NCBI GenBank assembly: GCA_018296165.2
Contig: JACKQL020000114.1
Location: forward strand, 1 to 64,000
Length of the DNA stretch: 64,000 bases
Direction: 5' to 3'
Origin: Termitomyces sp. T153
Taxonomy: Eukaryota > Basidiomycota > Agaricomycetes > Agaricales > Lyophyllaceae
The translations under genes and the position numbers were made by a program. Positions 35,538-48,325 of this stretch are shown in pieces (positions within the stretch are counted from its first letter, which is position 1; every line of letters starts with the position of its first letter). Below the pieces are notes generated by a model. It ran no database searches. It saw nothing but the letters and a program-made list of their open reading frames with translations, and was not told where the DNA came from.

Positions 35538-37480
35538 ATGACGAGCAGACGTCTTCGAGGCCTCTTAACGCACTTCAGTGGCCGTGACCCCTCGAAGGAG
35601 ACTGACAGTCCTATGAGTGCTTCAGACAAGGAACTCCCGACGTATGACCAACTCCCTATGTTTAAGAATATACCGGGATGCGCTTGGGGCTTGTGGGGTG
35701 AGGACGATCAGCTGGGAACCGTCAATCTTCTTACAGAGAAGGTGGTGCAACGTGCGGCTCGAGAGGAGGTTTTGTACGTCGAACATTCAACATTTCGATA
35801 TGGGCTCGGCTGTTTGCGAGTTGCGGGGAAGACTGATATGTGATTTTGTAGAACTGGCCATGCCATCTCGTTGAACTGGTGGGTATCTGCGATGTTCTTC
35901 TCACAAGGCCGATCTGTTGATGTTCTTCGCCCGATGATGTAGGCCACTGAACTTCCCAGAGAAAGTATGTTTTCCAGGGTGCATCCGGAAGCTGGAGCAG
36001 CTGACGTAAATTGGATATCAGCCGTTGTTTAATCGTAAGACACCAGAGATAAAGACGAAGTTGCGAGAGGAAAAATTTCGTGTCGTTCGAGATGACGAGA
36101 TTCACATTGTAAGTATATCTGGTTTTCGAAAACGGAGACTTATATCATGGAGTTCAGAACACGCAATCTGGGTCACAATGGGACGGCCTCAGACACTATG
36201 GAGTCGTCGATCATGGCGTATACTATAACAAGTTACTCATACGTGTTTTTCTGTCGCATCATACTCACCAGCCTACCCTTTCCTAGCACCCCAGGTCTCT
36301 CGCTCCCCGTGGGAGTGGCACCCATGCCAAACCCGACCGCCATTGATCCAAGTGAAACGAAGCTCGGAATCCAAAGTAGGGCTAGTTTCACACGCACTTG
36401 CACTATCTGACATCTATCGTTGTTCCAGATTGGGCGGATCATGGCATTTGTGGTCGCGGGATTCTCCTTGACCTCGTGCATCATCAAACGAAGGGTGGTA
36501 CTGTGCCTCTGCCGTACGATCCCTGGGCTACCCATGGGTTCACTGTGGCGGACCTCGAGGCCTGTGCGGCGGCGCAAGGGGTTGTCTTCCGCCAAGGCGA
36601 TATTCTCCTTTTGAGGGCCGGCTTTATTCAGAAGTATTACACCGTATCACAGGAAGAACGGGACGCTCTCCCTGGACGTCCCGGGACGTTGTGCGTGAAC
36701 TGTTCATTTTTTGGAACCATGATGAAACACGTCTGAACGTGGAGTATAATGACAGCGCGGGAATCGAGCAGTCAGAGGACATGAAGCGGTTCTTGTGGTG
36801 CGTTGGAACTCCCTCTTGTGGATATGCTACGATGCCACAGTACATTGGTTGACGGACGTTTACTTGTACATACTAGGGACAACCATTTTGCCGCGATCGC
36901 TTCCGATCAACCATCGCTGGAGGTAAGGATTGCGGCGCTTGAGTCTTTCGAGCCTGTCATCTGACCACATGTAACCCCATTTCCTAGCGTTGGCCCACGC
37001 CCCAGGGCGTGCCGCATATGCATCAGGTATAATCGTAATTCTGCCTCCTAAGAGGGGTCCTATTTTGGTGCTAACCTCGCCACCCGTAGACCATACTCGG
37101 GTTAGTGCCATGGTTTCTTTGGCTCTTAACGTCGAATCGAGAACTGACGTTATCGATCGTGATTTTGTGAAAATCGTGGTGGTAGATTATGGGGTATGCC
37201 TATCGGTAAGCCCGGAAAGCTCCCGCGTTCCGTCTATCTTCCATGGCTAATGCCGGCCACAGGCGAGTTTTTTGATCTCGAGAAACTGAGTGTCAAGTGT
37301 GCGGAAACTGGAAGATATACTTTCTTCTTCTCCTCGTGGCCCTTGAATATGTAAGTGCACGATGTCAAAAAAGAGTATGGTAGTGTTTATCTTTGATCTA
37401 GCATCGGCGGATGCGCCAGCCCTCCAAATGCTGCTGTAAGTTATTATCCGAATGATGAAGTAGATACGGTGCTGATGTAG
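35538..37480 (+). CDS. Cyclase-family protein (kynurenine formamidase-like fold)
   Basis: A multi-exon gene of roughly 340-360 residues. Recognisable blocks in order: IPGCAWGLWGEDDQLGTVN near residue 40, LNWPLN, INTQSGTQWDGLRHYG (substrate/metal region), NWADHGICGRGILLDL, FRQGDILLLRAGF, an AGIEQSEDMKRFLWDNHFAAIASD block and IGGCASPPNAA at the end. This is the PF04199 cyclase family, common in fungi and bacteria and related to metal-dependent formamidases; the substrate of fungal members is mostly unknown. Introns of about 50-60 nt separate the blocks; the one near 36687 must be spliced to give GRPGTAGIEQSED. The last exon is uncertain: either readthrough to a stop at 37480 or another intron ending near 37480. 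Confidence 0.75.
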
Positions 37481-37996
37481 ATAACCTTGAGGCCTATTTC
37501 TGATTCTCTTACCTTTCTTGTTATATATGAAGCATCATGACTTGCGCCTCATCTTGATTTTTTGAGCCTGACTTGCACCACATGGAACATCAGCAGAAAG
37601 ATTTCGTAGGCGCCCTATCTCCTTTCATACTTAGTATTTGTTGTGAGATGTATATTGCTCATCTGATACCACGATTTGCGCCTCGAGGCACAATGCTTGA
37701 AGCTCGGATTGAATCCGATTGATCCTGGTTGCCTATTGTTACGTTGTTCTGTGAACTGACTCCTGTTTTATACGACGTCGAAGCGCGCTGAAAGGAGCAC
37801 CTGCGTGCTTTCCGGCAACTGCCACGACCTACTCGACTCTTTGTGAGTTCACGTCGGGCCACATTGACCTGATTTGGAGGAGATATGGCCTGTGTCACGT
37901 GATAGTGTATTAAGGCGGTTGTTCGAAATCGTCCAGAACTTATTTGACCATCGTCCATTCCCCAGATTTCCCGTAGCTTTTTCGCTGGAGCAAACG
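37481..37996. other. Intergenic region upstream of shugoshin
   Basis: A minus-strand frame of 162 codons spans 37659-38147 but overlaps the shugoshin first exon and has no known motif; it is probably chance. The shugoshin promoter lies here. Confidence 0.4.
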
Positions 37997-39948
37997 ATGA
38001 GCAGGAGGGAGTCGCGTGTGTCCACGGGCGCCCGTCAGAACGATGCTTTGTTCGAGTTCGAGAATTGTGAGTTGTCATAACCTCGGTTCGTTCTCTTCTG
38101 ACGTGTGGGTGGCAGTCAAGAAGAAGTTTTTGCTTGCCAATAAGCACATAACGAAGTTAGTGGAATAGATTTCTGACATTTTTGGGGCTAATGACCGCGA
38201 TATAGACTTAATTCCACGTTGAGTGTCCGTATTGAGGAGCTGAACGCCGAGATATCTAAATTATACGTGGAGAACCTCAAACTAAAGGCATCAGAGATCG
38301 CGCTGGCCGCACAGCTTAAACGTGAACGTGAAAAGTCTCGCAAAGTCATGGCGGAGGCGGAGGCGGCGGTACGTCGTGCCCACATGAACACTTTGAATTT
38401 TACGTCAAATTTACATATCCATCAGACTCACAATCTCACAAAACACTTGGGATACCTCCGTCAAACGTTCAATATACCCATTGCATTGCCCATACCAATA
38501 TCACCTCCTTCTCCTCGTGCCCGAAAGCCCCCATCTACCGTTAATACTGACCCAGGAAGCTCGCCGCAAGGGAATCGTTTATCACGGCCGCCAAATATTC
38601 CTGGGATATGCGAAGAAGATGAGCTATCATCCTTAACATCTGAATCAGAACTAGCAAAGCCACCGAGTCCTGTCCTGCGCAAGGTCAAGGCCAAATCACG
38701 ACTTTCCACATCTAGACTGCCTGTGCCATCACGGATTTCATCACCACCACCTCAGTCTGATGATGCTTTACAACTAGTGCCGTATCTCATGCCAGCATCC
38801 AAGCCACGAAAGCCCTTACGTAGGCAGAGTGGACTGCTGAGCGTCGACACTGAGACTTTATCGGTGCCGCGGGCTCCAAGCCCTGCCTTTGGTTCGCCGA
38901 TAAGGAGAGCAGCGGGACTAGCGGAGGAGGAAGAGGAGATGGCCGCAGTGACTGGTCAGCTTGTGGACCTGGAGGACCTGGGAGAGGAGCCAAAACCATC
39001 CCCGAAGAAAGAGCGACGCAAGAGTCGTGGGAAAGGGCGGGAGACGCTGGAAGAGCCAGAGACGGTTGTGGAGAGCAGTAAACCTCGAGAGCGGAAAAAG
39101 AAGGAGAAATTAGATGGTGAAACAGATGGTGGGGGAAAGACTCGCCTGCAAGATGTCACTAATTCTCGTGCTGCCCTCATATCAATAGACAACACTGGTA
39201 CGCGTCACAACTCGACGATATAGCAAGGGATGTTGATCCACTTTCCTCCTAGTTCCTTCGTCAGCTGCCACAAGAGCATTTCTTACAACCTCACCGACAC
39301 CTTCAGTACCCACATCAAGAGGATCATCAAGCCCTGTCCCTCCCGGCGAAGGTGAAGCTTTGACGGGGGGACGAGAACGAAGACAAAGAAAGAGCGTCAA
39401 CTACGCCGAACCCAAACTCAACACGTACGTATCGGCCTATTTCTTTTTCTCCGTACCTATCCCATCACAGGAAAATGCGGAAACCCGATTCCGCAACTGG
39501 AACTGCCTTCCAAAAGAAGCGGTCATCGGTTGAGGCTATCCTCACTACGTATCGTCCACCAGAGGATACGGGTATTGATGCAGACAACGACACAGAAGCG
39601 CGCTCGTCGCTCGAGCTTCCCTTACGTAGTAACGGCACCACGATCCATCCCGAGTCACTCCCGCTCCCGCCCTCTCGACCCACATCTTCCATATCGATGA
39701 TTACCTCGCCATCGCCTCCACGTTCATCGGTGAAGCGTAAAAAGTCGCGACCTATCTTGGAGAATGACGATAGCGATGGGGCAGAGGCGGATGCGGAGTA
39801 CGTTGTTCCTGGCAATTCCTTGTGGGTTAATGTCGATGGACGACGGCGCGCTGTGGGTAGCAGTGGGATGAGTTCAGGTGCGAGTACGAGTAGCAAACGG
39901 GTTATTGTGGCTCTCGAAGACCCGAGGCGACACAGCATGACTGTTTGA
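37997..39948 (+). CDS. SGO1: Shugoshin, centromeric cohesin protector
   Basis: Five exons (37997-38066, 38116-38155, 38206-39197, 39253-39424, 39471-39948) join in frame to 583 residues. Shugoshin recruits PP2A to centromeres and protects cohesin from cleavage in meiosis and mitosis. The N-terminal coiled coil covers about residues 20-110 (NKHITKLNSTLSVRIEELN, then LKREREKSRKVMAEAEAAV), matching the shugoshin N-terminal domain. The basic C-terminal SGO box is at about 405-430 (RRQRKSVNYAEPKLNTKMRK), which binds histone H2A phosphorylated by Bub1 in other fungi. The middle is long, serine/proline-rich and disordered. The SGO box is split by the last intron between NT and KMRK. The short first exon carries the start MSRRESR. 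Confidence 0.88.
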
Positions 39949-41054
39949 CCGAGCTGACGCAAATATACGAATCAAATATCGTAAGATTAACACTGCGGGG
40001 TTATACCATACCAACCACCCACTATTCGCAGTCACTTTTTCCTGGGCTCCTCGTCTTAGGATTGTGTAGTACCATGACGTTTATGACTTTTCTTTTCTTT
40101 TTACGTTATCCCCAAGTTTTGTTCTTTTTGACTTCACGATCACGATGGTTTATGTCTACACTACCTTTGCGCATCGAGTAATGTACGTATCATTAAGTCG
40201 AGTTCTAAAGTTTCGTCTATAGGCAGTACGTATTCTACATATAGCTGGCTTGTATATATGGTAGAGAATGAAGGGGCAGAAGGACAGTTCACAGTCTCAA
40301 TAAGAACGGCATAATCAAATCTGGATACTTTCGCCAGTTCTGGTAGTGAACCATCCGTTGATTGTCATTCCTACGACTTTTTTGCTCTTGCTTCCGCCAT
40401 ACTCACTTGATTCTTCAAACTGATCATACCTTCACGCTTCGATTCCAGTTTCTTGATCTTTTTTCGGCAACTCTTCAGCTTCCTGGATCTCTGAAGCGGA
40501 CCGGAGTTGTCTGTGACAGGAGGTGAGGTAGAACCTAACCACAAGTAGCAAGGTAATCACAATAGTGACCAAAAGAGCCATCTTGTCCTTCGTACTTATC
40601 TCTATGATGCATGATGCCAGTCTCGGAGGTGGCGTCCCTTTTGCTGTGTATCTTTAAATTTTCAATTGCCGCACGCGACGGCCAACGCCACCCTCACCAC
40701 CGACCACTCGATGTAACGAAACGAGAACTTCCGCCTGTGCAGACCGATTTTGATGTTGATACCATAATCAAACCGTACTACGATCAAATACTACAATCCG
40801 ATCATGATGCCTACTTACCAGGGGTACGGAGTACTTGATTAGAGGCGGCTCGGAGTTGAACGTTGAGCGCTGAGCGTTGAACCTCGACTTCGGATCCCAC
40901 ATTACGATCGGGTTTAGTTGAGTATCCACTACAAGTCGAGATGTACATATACTATGATATAGCAGAACAGGCAACTAAGTCAACCATCTCACATCAATAC
41001 AATCAAGGAAAGGAAGGGTATCGCAATGTAAGTAGTCGATAAGGATTAATCAAA
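39949..41054. other. Intergenic region between convergent genes
   Basis: Over 1 kb without a convincing gene. A 49-codon minus-strand frame (40432-40581) begins with a hydrophobic helix but has no support. A near-perfect short repeat, gttgaacgttgagc followed by gctgagcgttgaac, lies at about 40855-40880. Confidence 0.4.
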
Positions 41055-42919
41055 TCACTGGCTCTCCCCAGCGGGCCCGGGGCTCGGATCCTTCAACCAC
41101 CCTGCAAAATCTACATCAACATCTTTCTCCATAAATTTGCTCACCAAGTCCACGTTCCCATCTACGTCAAACTGAGAATTATACCCCAACCACCCAAGCG
41201 TCTTGTCCTTCCCGTCGACTTGCGTGGATGTGAACGGGGGGTCGAATCTGTTTGCATGCCCGTCCTCGGGCTCCGAATCAGAGTCGGACGCTGCAAGAGA
41301 AGAAAGGGATCTAGCGGGAGAGGCGATGAGATTGTATGCGGAGGAGCGGTCGCGGCATTCTGGGTCTTCATCGTTAGTGAGGGGTGTGATGTAGTCGTAC
41401 ATTCCCGTAGGCATGCCGTCGATATTTGTTGGTAAGAGATCATCGGCTTGCTCAGTCTCCAGCCCTCCTTCAGGCTCCAAAACTTCGACAGCTACCTCGT
41501 CTTTCTTCCCTTCTTCAGAGAGAGGCTTGACTTCAAGCGGTGGGGCATGTACCCTCACATCTACGGGCTTGAGCTTATGTTCGGTAGCACGTATCACTTC
41601 TGATGAAGTGTTTCTCAATTTCCGTTTGGAAGACGCGATAAGATCGGTAAGTCGAGGTAACCGCGCGCGCTGCGGAGTGACTGTTGGTGTGATAGGAGCT
41701 ACGACTGCTGACAGCGTTGATGGACGCGCTGGAGTTCGTATCGGAGAGCGCTCTTGGACCCTTGCTTTTTTTGAGACCTGTGGGGGCGTCACTGAGCGCG
41801 CACGCTTCTCCCGCTGTGCTTCGATTAACCTGGAAGCTTGTAGAGAGTTTTGCATTGGACTGGATGGTCTTTCGGATAGGGTATATATTGTTCTCTGATG
41901 GTTGTGCGTGCGAATGCTGGGTGGGGTAGGGAGGGGCGACGATTCTGAAGGCGGAGCAAAAACTATCGGCTCAGGCTTGTGCCTTTTTTTACTTTTGTTG
42001 TTAGGGGTTGAAGTGTCGATCTGGGAGAAAGAAGGCGGTAGAAAGGACTAATCACTTCGTCAGATTTGTCTTGGTGTATTTAAATCAGAATGAATCGTCT
42101 TACAGATTCTGATAAGTCTTGTATAGGGCGTGGTGGTTGAGAGCTGCTCGGGTCAAGCGGAGCTTCGTCGGGAGCACGAGGTAAGGGTTTTGAGCTTAAG
42201 CTTGATGGTGCCGCAGCGGCATTAGCAGATACCTTTATGCTACATTTAGGCTTGCCAACGACACTGAGACTTGATCGCTTGACAACGGGAAAGCCTAGGG
42301 AAGACGTCGCTCGTTTCTCCTTTGCTAGAACATTATGCTCCGTCGGCACACGTTGAATCTTCTTTTGCTGAGATATGGAGACAACGGGTGCACTCTCCAC
42401 TGGAACCTCAATGTCGCGTTGCCAGTTCTGCACCTTCTTCTTCACACGATCCTCTTCTGCCCACTTCGCTTCCCACTCTTCCCACTCTTCTTCGGTTTCA
42501 GCATTGATCCAACCGGAGCTCGACTCAGCCGTCTTTCCATCGGTTGTCGTGTTCAGCCACCGCCTCCGTCGCGTCACATTGAGTCTAAGCAGCTGGGCGA
42601 CTGACGACCACTTCCCATCAGCAGGGTCCCCACTGGCATATTTAAAAGCCTCCTGTACTCGTTGTCGTAGGGCGTCGACGCGTGCGGTCGATCGTTCTCC
42701 ACTATCAGGAGATGCAGGCCGCGAGGACGGGACCTCCTGTACTTTGGTAGCCAAAGCAATGTGTTGTTTGGACATTCGCTCCAGATAAACTTTTGGTATG
42801 GGCCTAATAGGTACTTCAGGGCCTGATGAAGACGACGAGGGCGTGGCGTAAAATATGGGAGTGTATAGGGTCTTCGGGCTTGTGGCACGAGGTATAGCCT
42901 GTACCTCTGTACTGGTCAT
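41055..42919 (-). CDS. Unrecognised Ser/Pro-rich protein, possibly nuclear
   Basis: Two exons (42104-42919 and 41055-42047) join in frame to 602 residues. I do not recognise the family. The N-terminal half holds a compact, likely folded segment (KWSSVAQLLRLNVTRRRRWL) and a tryptophan- and glutamate-rich helix (EEEWEEWEAKWAEEDRVKKK). The rest is low-complexity serine, proline and charged sequence with basic patches such as NKSKKRHKPEP and SSKRKLR that could be nuclear localisation signals. The C-terminal 100 residues contain acidic runs and a KTLGWLGYNSQFDVDGN segment that looks conserved. It is divergent from the PP2C-like gene with 178 bp between start codons. Confidence 0.62.
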
Positions 42920-43097
42920 GGTCTCCTGTGGCGCAATTGACTCAAATTACGACGACAAGCAGAGACAAAGGTCGGTCTCCTCTGAACATCGTCACGTGTG
43001 ATGATATTCAGCTCCGACGCTGATCGGGCCGGTGGCTTCAAAACCGGACCGGTGGCTTCCTTGATTAGACCAAATCGCTTACTTTCCTTCATTCGTA
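42920..43097. promoter_or_regulatory. 178-bp divergent intergenic region
   Basis: This sits between the start codons of the unrecognised minus-strand gene and the PP2C-like gene. It contains a short direct repeat of the type GGCCGGTGGCTTC / GACCGGTGGCTTC at about 43027-43060. Confidence 0.45.
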
Positions 43098-44677
43098 ATG
43101 TATAACTCCCTCCGTCTACGTTTCAGGGCGCTTAATGCAAGGGGTTCGATCATTGGTCTCTCCGTTGCTAGTGTTGGGGCATTTTTGTACTCCCGGCGCG
43201 TGATCCGCGCTGACTCTTCCGAAGAAGAGGCTGGTGGCTTGATTATATATACCTTGTTCGTTGAACCCGGCAAACTCGCGACGCCGACTGTGATATACCA
43301 CCATTCGAAACCGACTCAAACCGAGCATGAACAGATGCATGATTCTTCATCCGACCTCGACGAGAAGATGGTAAAGGCTCAGCTTAACAGATTATCCGGT
43401 TCTGGTACCATAACAGGTAACGGAGATGTTGGTATCCGCCGTTTTGACTCTATCGCCGTGCCAAGGTCAGAACCTTGACTATCTCGGGTACTGTGGTGTA
43501 TTCACAGTATCCCCATAGCTCCGCTCCTCGTTTGGATACCACTACCTTATCATCTCACTCAATGTCACATGGCTCATGTTGGACAATAATTGGCTTGCAT
43601 CAAGGCTTCCTCAAATACGGATGGACAACAATGGAAACAGTGTCCCGAAATCTGCACGCAGCGGTCCTCGGGGGTCTAATGGACATATTTCAGAAATATC
43701 AACCCGATTCAGAGCATAGTGATATTGGCGCTGTGGTGACAGAAAACGGACCATGTGAAGAAGAAGTTGACCAGGATCGCTTTGAGCGCGCCGTTCATCA
43801 TACGTTCAAGGAAAAGTTTCTCGAAGTTGATCGCACAATAATACAGTCCCCATTTGAGCCACTTCCATCTTCTCAGCCTTCTCCGAAGCCCGTAGCCATC
43901 GCTGCTATGAACGCTGCCCTTTCTGGTTGCTCCTCACTGGTCGCCTTTTACGACCACGAGCCTCGTAAACTACGAGTGGCTAACGCTGGTAACGTACGAG
44001 CGGTCCTTGGTAGACGGTCCATGCCGAAGAAAGAAGGTCGTGATGTGTATCACGCACACGTTCTCTCAGAAGACCATACTTCTGACACAGCTCCTGGTTT
44101 ATCGCGCGCGTTTGGGGCTGGACCGTACAAGTGGAGCCGAGATATCCAAGATCAGCTCCACAGGGACTACATGGGTGATCCTCCAGTGGACCATCCGCCA
44201 CACATCGTGCTCACCGCCGAACCATCAGTTACCACGATCGACGTCAAACCAGGAGATTTTCTAGTTTTGGCAACACGGGGACTCTGGAGCAGTCTGACGA
44301 ACGAAGAAGTTGTTGGTTTAGTAGGATTATGGCTCAACCGTGGGATGTTTTCAGCTAAAGATGAATTGCAAGCATCAAAGGATGTTCTGATGCCGTCTGA
44401 TCTTCCCGTACCCACTTCCACAGACAATACCGTTATGTACAAACGATGGGGTGTGGAGAAACGATTTATTTGTGTCGACAATAATGTTGCACAGCATCTG
44501 GCGCGCAATGCTCTCGGAGGCGCTGAACGTTCTTGGACATCGATACTATTGTCTCATCGACCACCCAGATCTCTGCATTTGAGGTAAGAATAAATCCATC
44601 CATAGCTGCGTGGTGTTGAATGTGCTTCTAGGGAAGATATCAATGTAACTGTTGTTTTTTTTCATGACGAATCATAG
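43098..44677 (+). CDS. PP2C-fold protein lacking metal ligands, probable pseudophosphatase
   Basis: Three exons (43098-43465, 43519-44583, 44632-44677) join in frame to 492 residues. The overall plan matches the mitochondrial pyruvate dehydrogenase phosphatase/Ptc5-Ptc6 branch of PP2C: an N-terminal basic segment and hydrophobic stretch (IIGLSVASVGAFLY), then ANAGNVRAVLGRR, LSRAFGAGPYKW, LATRGLWSSLTNEEVVGLV, DNNVAQHLARNALGG and a final EDINVTVVFF. The usual metal-binding positions are replaced: YDGHAG reads LHQGFL, GDSRAV reads GNVRAV, FGD reads FGA and TDGLW reads TRGLW. Without these aspartates, ordinary Mn/Mg-dependent catalysis is unlikely, so a scaffold or regulatory role is inferred. 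The frame is intact and codon use looks normal, arguing against a decaying gene. Confidence 0.75.
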
Positions 44678-46050
44678 ACCGCGCGGGCCGGTCAAAGTGT
44701 TTTCCGTGATGACGAAACACTATGGAATATGTCAAACAAAGAATGCGGCGGCACCCCACACATTCTGGCGGGTCATTGTCAGTGACAAAGATAAAACACA
44801 GATGAGTATAAGATCAAGTTCAAAATTGACATTGTCAAAGAAATCTTCCCTCGCACGCCGGGAAATGTGTTGTCGAAGTACTCGTACTTTTTAATATTCT
44901 ACAGGGATGTAGTACCGCTCGGGCTGTCAGCTTCTGTACTCCAGAAAGCTATCGATTGAATCTATTCGACCATCCAGTGTGATGCTCACAACTTATGTGG
45001 CGTAAGCGTTGAAGGTTCATGTTTCAAGGTGTATTTCATGCGGCACTGTATGGGGAATGAAGCTCGCTAAGGAGTCCATCCTGTGAGCACCTGTCGAAGA
45101 AAAGAATAAGATAAAAATATGGAAAGATTGGTCGATATCATTGATATTGATACCAATTGAACGTCACGAGGTGATCGCTTGTTGTCTGGAAGAGCTGTTT
45201 GATCCATTTTGGCGCCCGCTGTGAAGCGTTCCCCATCTGGACTCGTGGTTCTCGTCGCTTGTGCCTCCGATCAACGATCTGTTCCATCATTCTGGTCCAT
45301 GAACTTGGTACGTGTCGGCGACATTCAAACTATTTGTATCTGGTGCTGCGCCCTTAGTCACTTACCTTTGTAGAAGGTAAAGTCACGCGCACAGAACTAT
45401 CCTTTCTTCCCCTCTTTTCACAAAGGCGTGTTTTCGTGAGCGGCATCACTCCGAGGACCGGGAATGATTTCCGAGGATAGTCAGGTTCAATCCCGCTGCC
45501 CTGGCTATATAGTAATATTCAGCACCTACAGTGGCAGTAGATTGTTGGGCCCTTCTGTTCTGGATTGGTTTCAAGGTGAAAATAGTTTCACAAAATGCAG
45601 AAAATACTTAGGAAATGTGCTTTGGTGTCACCTTGGTGCTGACAAAGTTACAAACCCCACTGGGGTCAGTCGATTCGCCATACAAAAGTAGCCTTCGAAT
45701 TCCCAGAACCATCATTCCATGGATGAATAAGATGGGGTAATTCCTAGCTGCCGAGCGCGGGGCCGATTCATACAATATTCGCACATCAACCAATGTCTGT
45801 CTTCAAGCATGAGTGTACACGACCAAGTACTAGTAATGGATTGGCAACAGTGGACTACAAACAATCCTTTTGACCAGGGCCCCTAGTAGTCACTGTACGC
45901 AATATAGCAAACTCTAGCCCTGGTTTTTCTATGTTTCCAGCATAGCAGTAGTAAGATCTATAATTTAGTACCACGACAGCAATAATAATGTCGAAGATAA
46001 ACAATAAAAGTAAGGTGAGATTACATTGATAATCCACTGTGTTCCAATGT
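44678..46050. other. Gene-free flank at the border of the repeat block
   Basis: CpG is still present here and falls off after about 46000. Several 60-80 codon frames on both strands show no motif. The sequence carries no LTR or terminal repeat that I can pair. Confidence 0.4.
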
Positions 46051-48325
46051 TATGAATTTATTATGTGGTGAGTGTTAAGGATCTCATATACGAAGTGTGC
46101 ATGGTGTGGCCAAGATGTGGCACGAGAACTGTCACATACTAGATTTTTTGTCTATGTTAATCCATGTGATAAGGGACTTGCACCAAACAATCATCAAAAG
46201 CTGTCAGATTGGGACTCATTTCATCAGAGAGACTGTGGCCAAAAACTGTGGTTCAAGCTGTAAAAAGTACTATGAAATCAAGATATTAATGTTGTCAGTT
46301 ATTAATGGTACAATTTAAACTTTGATGGAGATGAAATATAATTTGGGGACAATTCAATTTGAACATTCTGTCAAACACTGAGAGTCATACATGGGTTGTG
46401 GGAACTTCCCAATTGATGAGATTCTCGAGGTTCGAGTTGATCACACGTTTCCGTGCCCAAAGCACACAGTGTAGATTGTCTTGCTAACATAGACTATAAT
46501 GCGTTGTAAATGTAATTCAGGTTCATAGTCGGCAGCAATAGTTCCCAAATTGATGGCAGAATGTCAGCTGGTGACATGGCTACCAGCTCAGAGTGAATCC
46601 GTCTCCAAATTTGGTGACTAAAATCATGCAATTAAAGATATGCTTGAAGAGCCCAAAAACCATGATCTGGAGAGGCATTTGAGCTTAGGTGAAGCTGGCA
46701 AGAGGATGAGATGGCAGGATTTGTACTGACAGGTAACCTGAGGACTGCTCACAAGCCATTCAGTAATGGCTCAGAACAGTAATTCTCCATTTTTGGCATT
46801 GTTAATGCACTGTGTAGAACTTTCTCTCTGTTCCTTCTTCTGCAGTTAGAAACATTGTTTCCTTATACTTGTAATTACTCACTGGAAAGAAAGAGAGCTG
46901 GCAACGATGATTTAAATCCAATTTATGATCCTGTTGGGCCATTAACCAATGTGGCAGCCTGAGACTATGGTAATGTGCTACTGTTGAGGACTGCTCTTCA
47001 AGCACTAGCATGGAAAACATCCAGGTAGTTTGCTACAATCACTATTGTAAGTTTAGATCAAACCACCCACCCAACTGTCTGCCCTCTTGATGCACTCAGA
47101 CATCTGCACAATAGTATGTCACACCATGTCTTGCAGGCCATGACTAATCAAAGTATCATTTGTTTGTATATTCTTTGTTCTTATAATTGTTCCATTTTAT
47201 GAATGACTTCAATTGTAACATTGCAGCTGAGGATGGCCTAAACAGTACTGTAAACTACTTTCATCATACATCAAGGTTTGGAACAAGTTACTGAAAGAGA
47301 CATAGATTGTCAACCCCATATATCAATAGCTTGTGCCCCAACTATCAGTGTGTAGTAGCTTAAAGATTTTTGTATCAAAATAAATTTCCAATAGACTTAT
47401 ACTCCACATACACTTCATAAGATCAAGTGATCCATATCTTGAGTTTAAACAAAGAGCACAAGTAAAACTTTCAAGCAAGTCTAGCAAAATGACTGATTGT
47501 CATGTATCAGAAAGTGAAATTTCTGATCATTTTTTTCTGTGGCTCTATCTCCTTGAAGATGGAGTCTGTAAACTTTAAGGCTACTCAATTTACTTGTAAT
47601 CTAAAATGTTGCATTTTTAGGAAGACTTAGAATATGTGAGGGATTCTAGTCTATGACCAGGTGAGGGATATGAAAAACCAACAAGTGAAATTTGTGATCA
47701 CATCAGGTAACAGTCAGACTTCCTGCTAAGACTGGTGATGCAATGATGATGCTAGTCTGCTGAGTCTTGTCTGTCATTCTCTCTTTCATTGACAACTTGA
47801 GAGATTCCTAAGATGTTTTTAAATTCATGTGGTCTGTTTTGTAAATAAAGCAGTAATGTGTACATAGAAGGGTTTGCTATCCAGAAATTCCCTACAAGTG
47901 ATCTGAGTATTTATCCCCCTGAAGCCTGGAAGGGTGTTATTACTCATGCTAATTTCACATTCTTCTGCCTCCCTACATTTTTACACAACTGTATTCAACA
48001 AACAAAGTAAGGAAGGAGAATCCTTGCCATATAGCCTACACATATGCTCAATCTTTTTGAGAGGTAAATGTTGTAAAGGAACTTCCTGAAGAATACCAAT
48101 CCCACATTGTGACTCATGTTCAGCCTAGAAGAACCTCAGAACATGGGTTCAGCAAAAAGGCAGATTTGATGGTTGGCATTACCATATTAGGTATACAGTA
48201 TGACCAGTCTTTTCCAATACTCCTCCTAAGTGGGCACATCATGTCATCATGTAGGATAAAAAAAATAGAAAAAAGATATAAAAAGAAATAGACTTTGAAG
48301 TGTTCTTCCTGGTCTTGGGTTCCCC
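46050..48325. repeat. CpG-depleted repeat relic left of the copia Gag fragment
   Basis: More than 2 kb, AT-rich, with very few CG dinucleotides and only short frames. Position just downstream (minus sense) of the copia Gag relic suggests it is decayed copia or mixed transposon DNA, but no integrase or reverse transcriptase motif can be read. Confidence 0.4.

Noticed and set aside
37659..38147. 162-codon minus-strand frame
   Set aside because: It overlaps the first shugoshin exons and shows no motif; most likely chance antisense openness.
40432..40581. 49-codon minus-strand frame starting with a hydrophobic helix (MALLVTIVITLLLVV)
   Set aside because: It is short, has no homology I recognise, and alternative frames and splice sites in the area give equally poor models. 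Kept only as a note.
45440..45510. TTCAATCCC word resembling a tRNA T-loop near 45487
   Set aside because: The flanking bases do not form a T-stem and no A box or acceptor stem pairs at the right distance.
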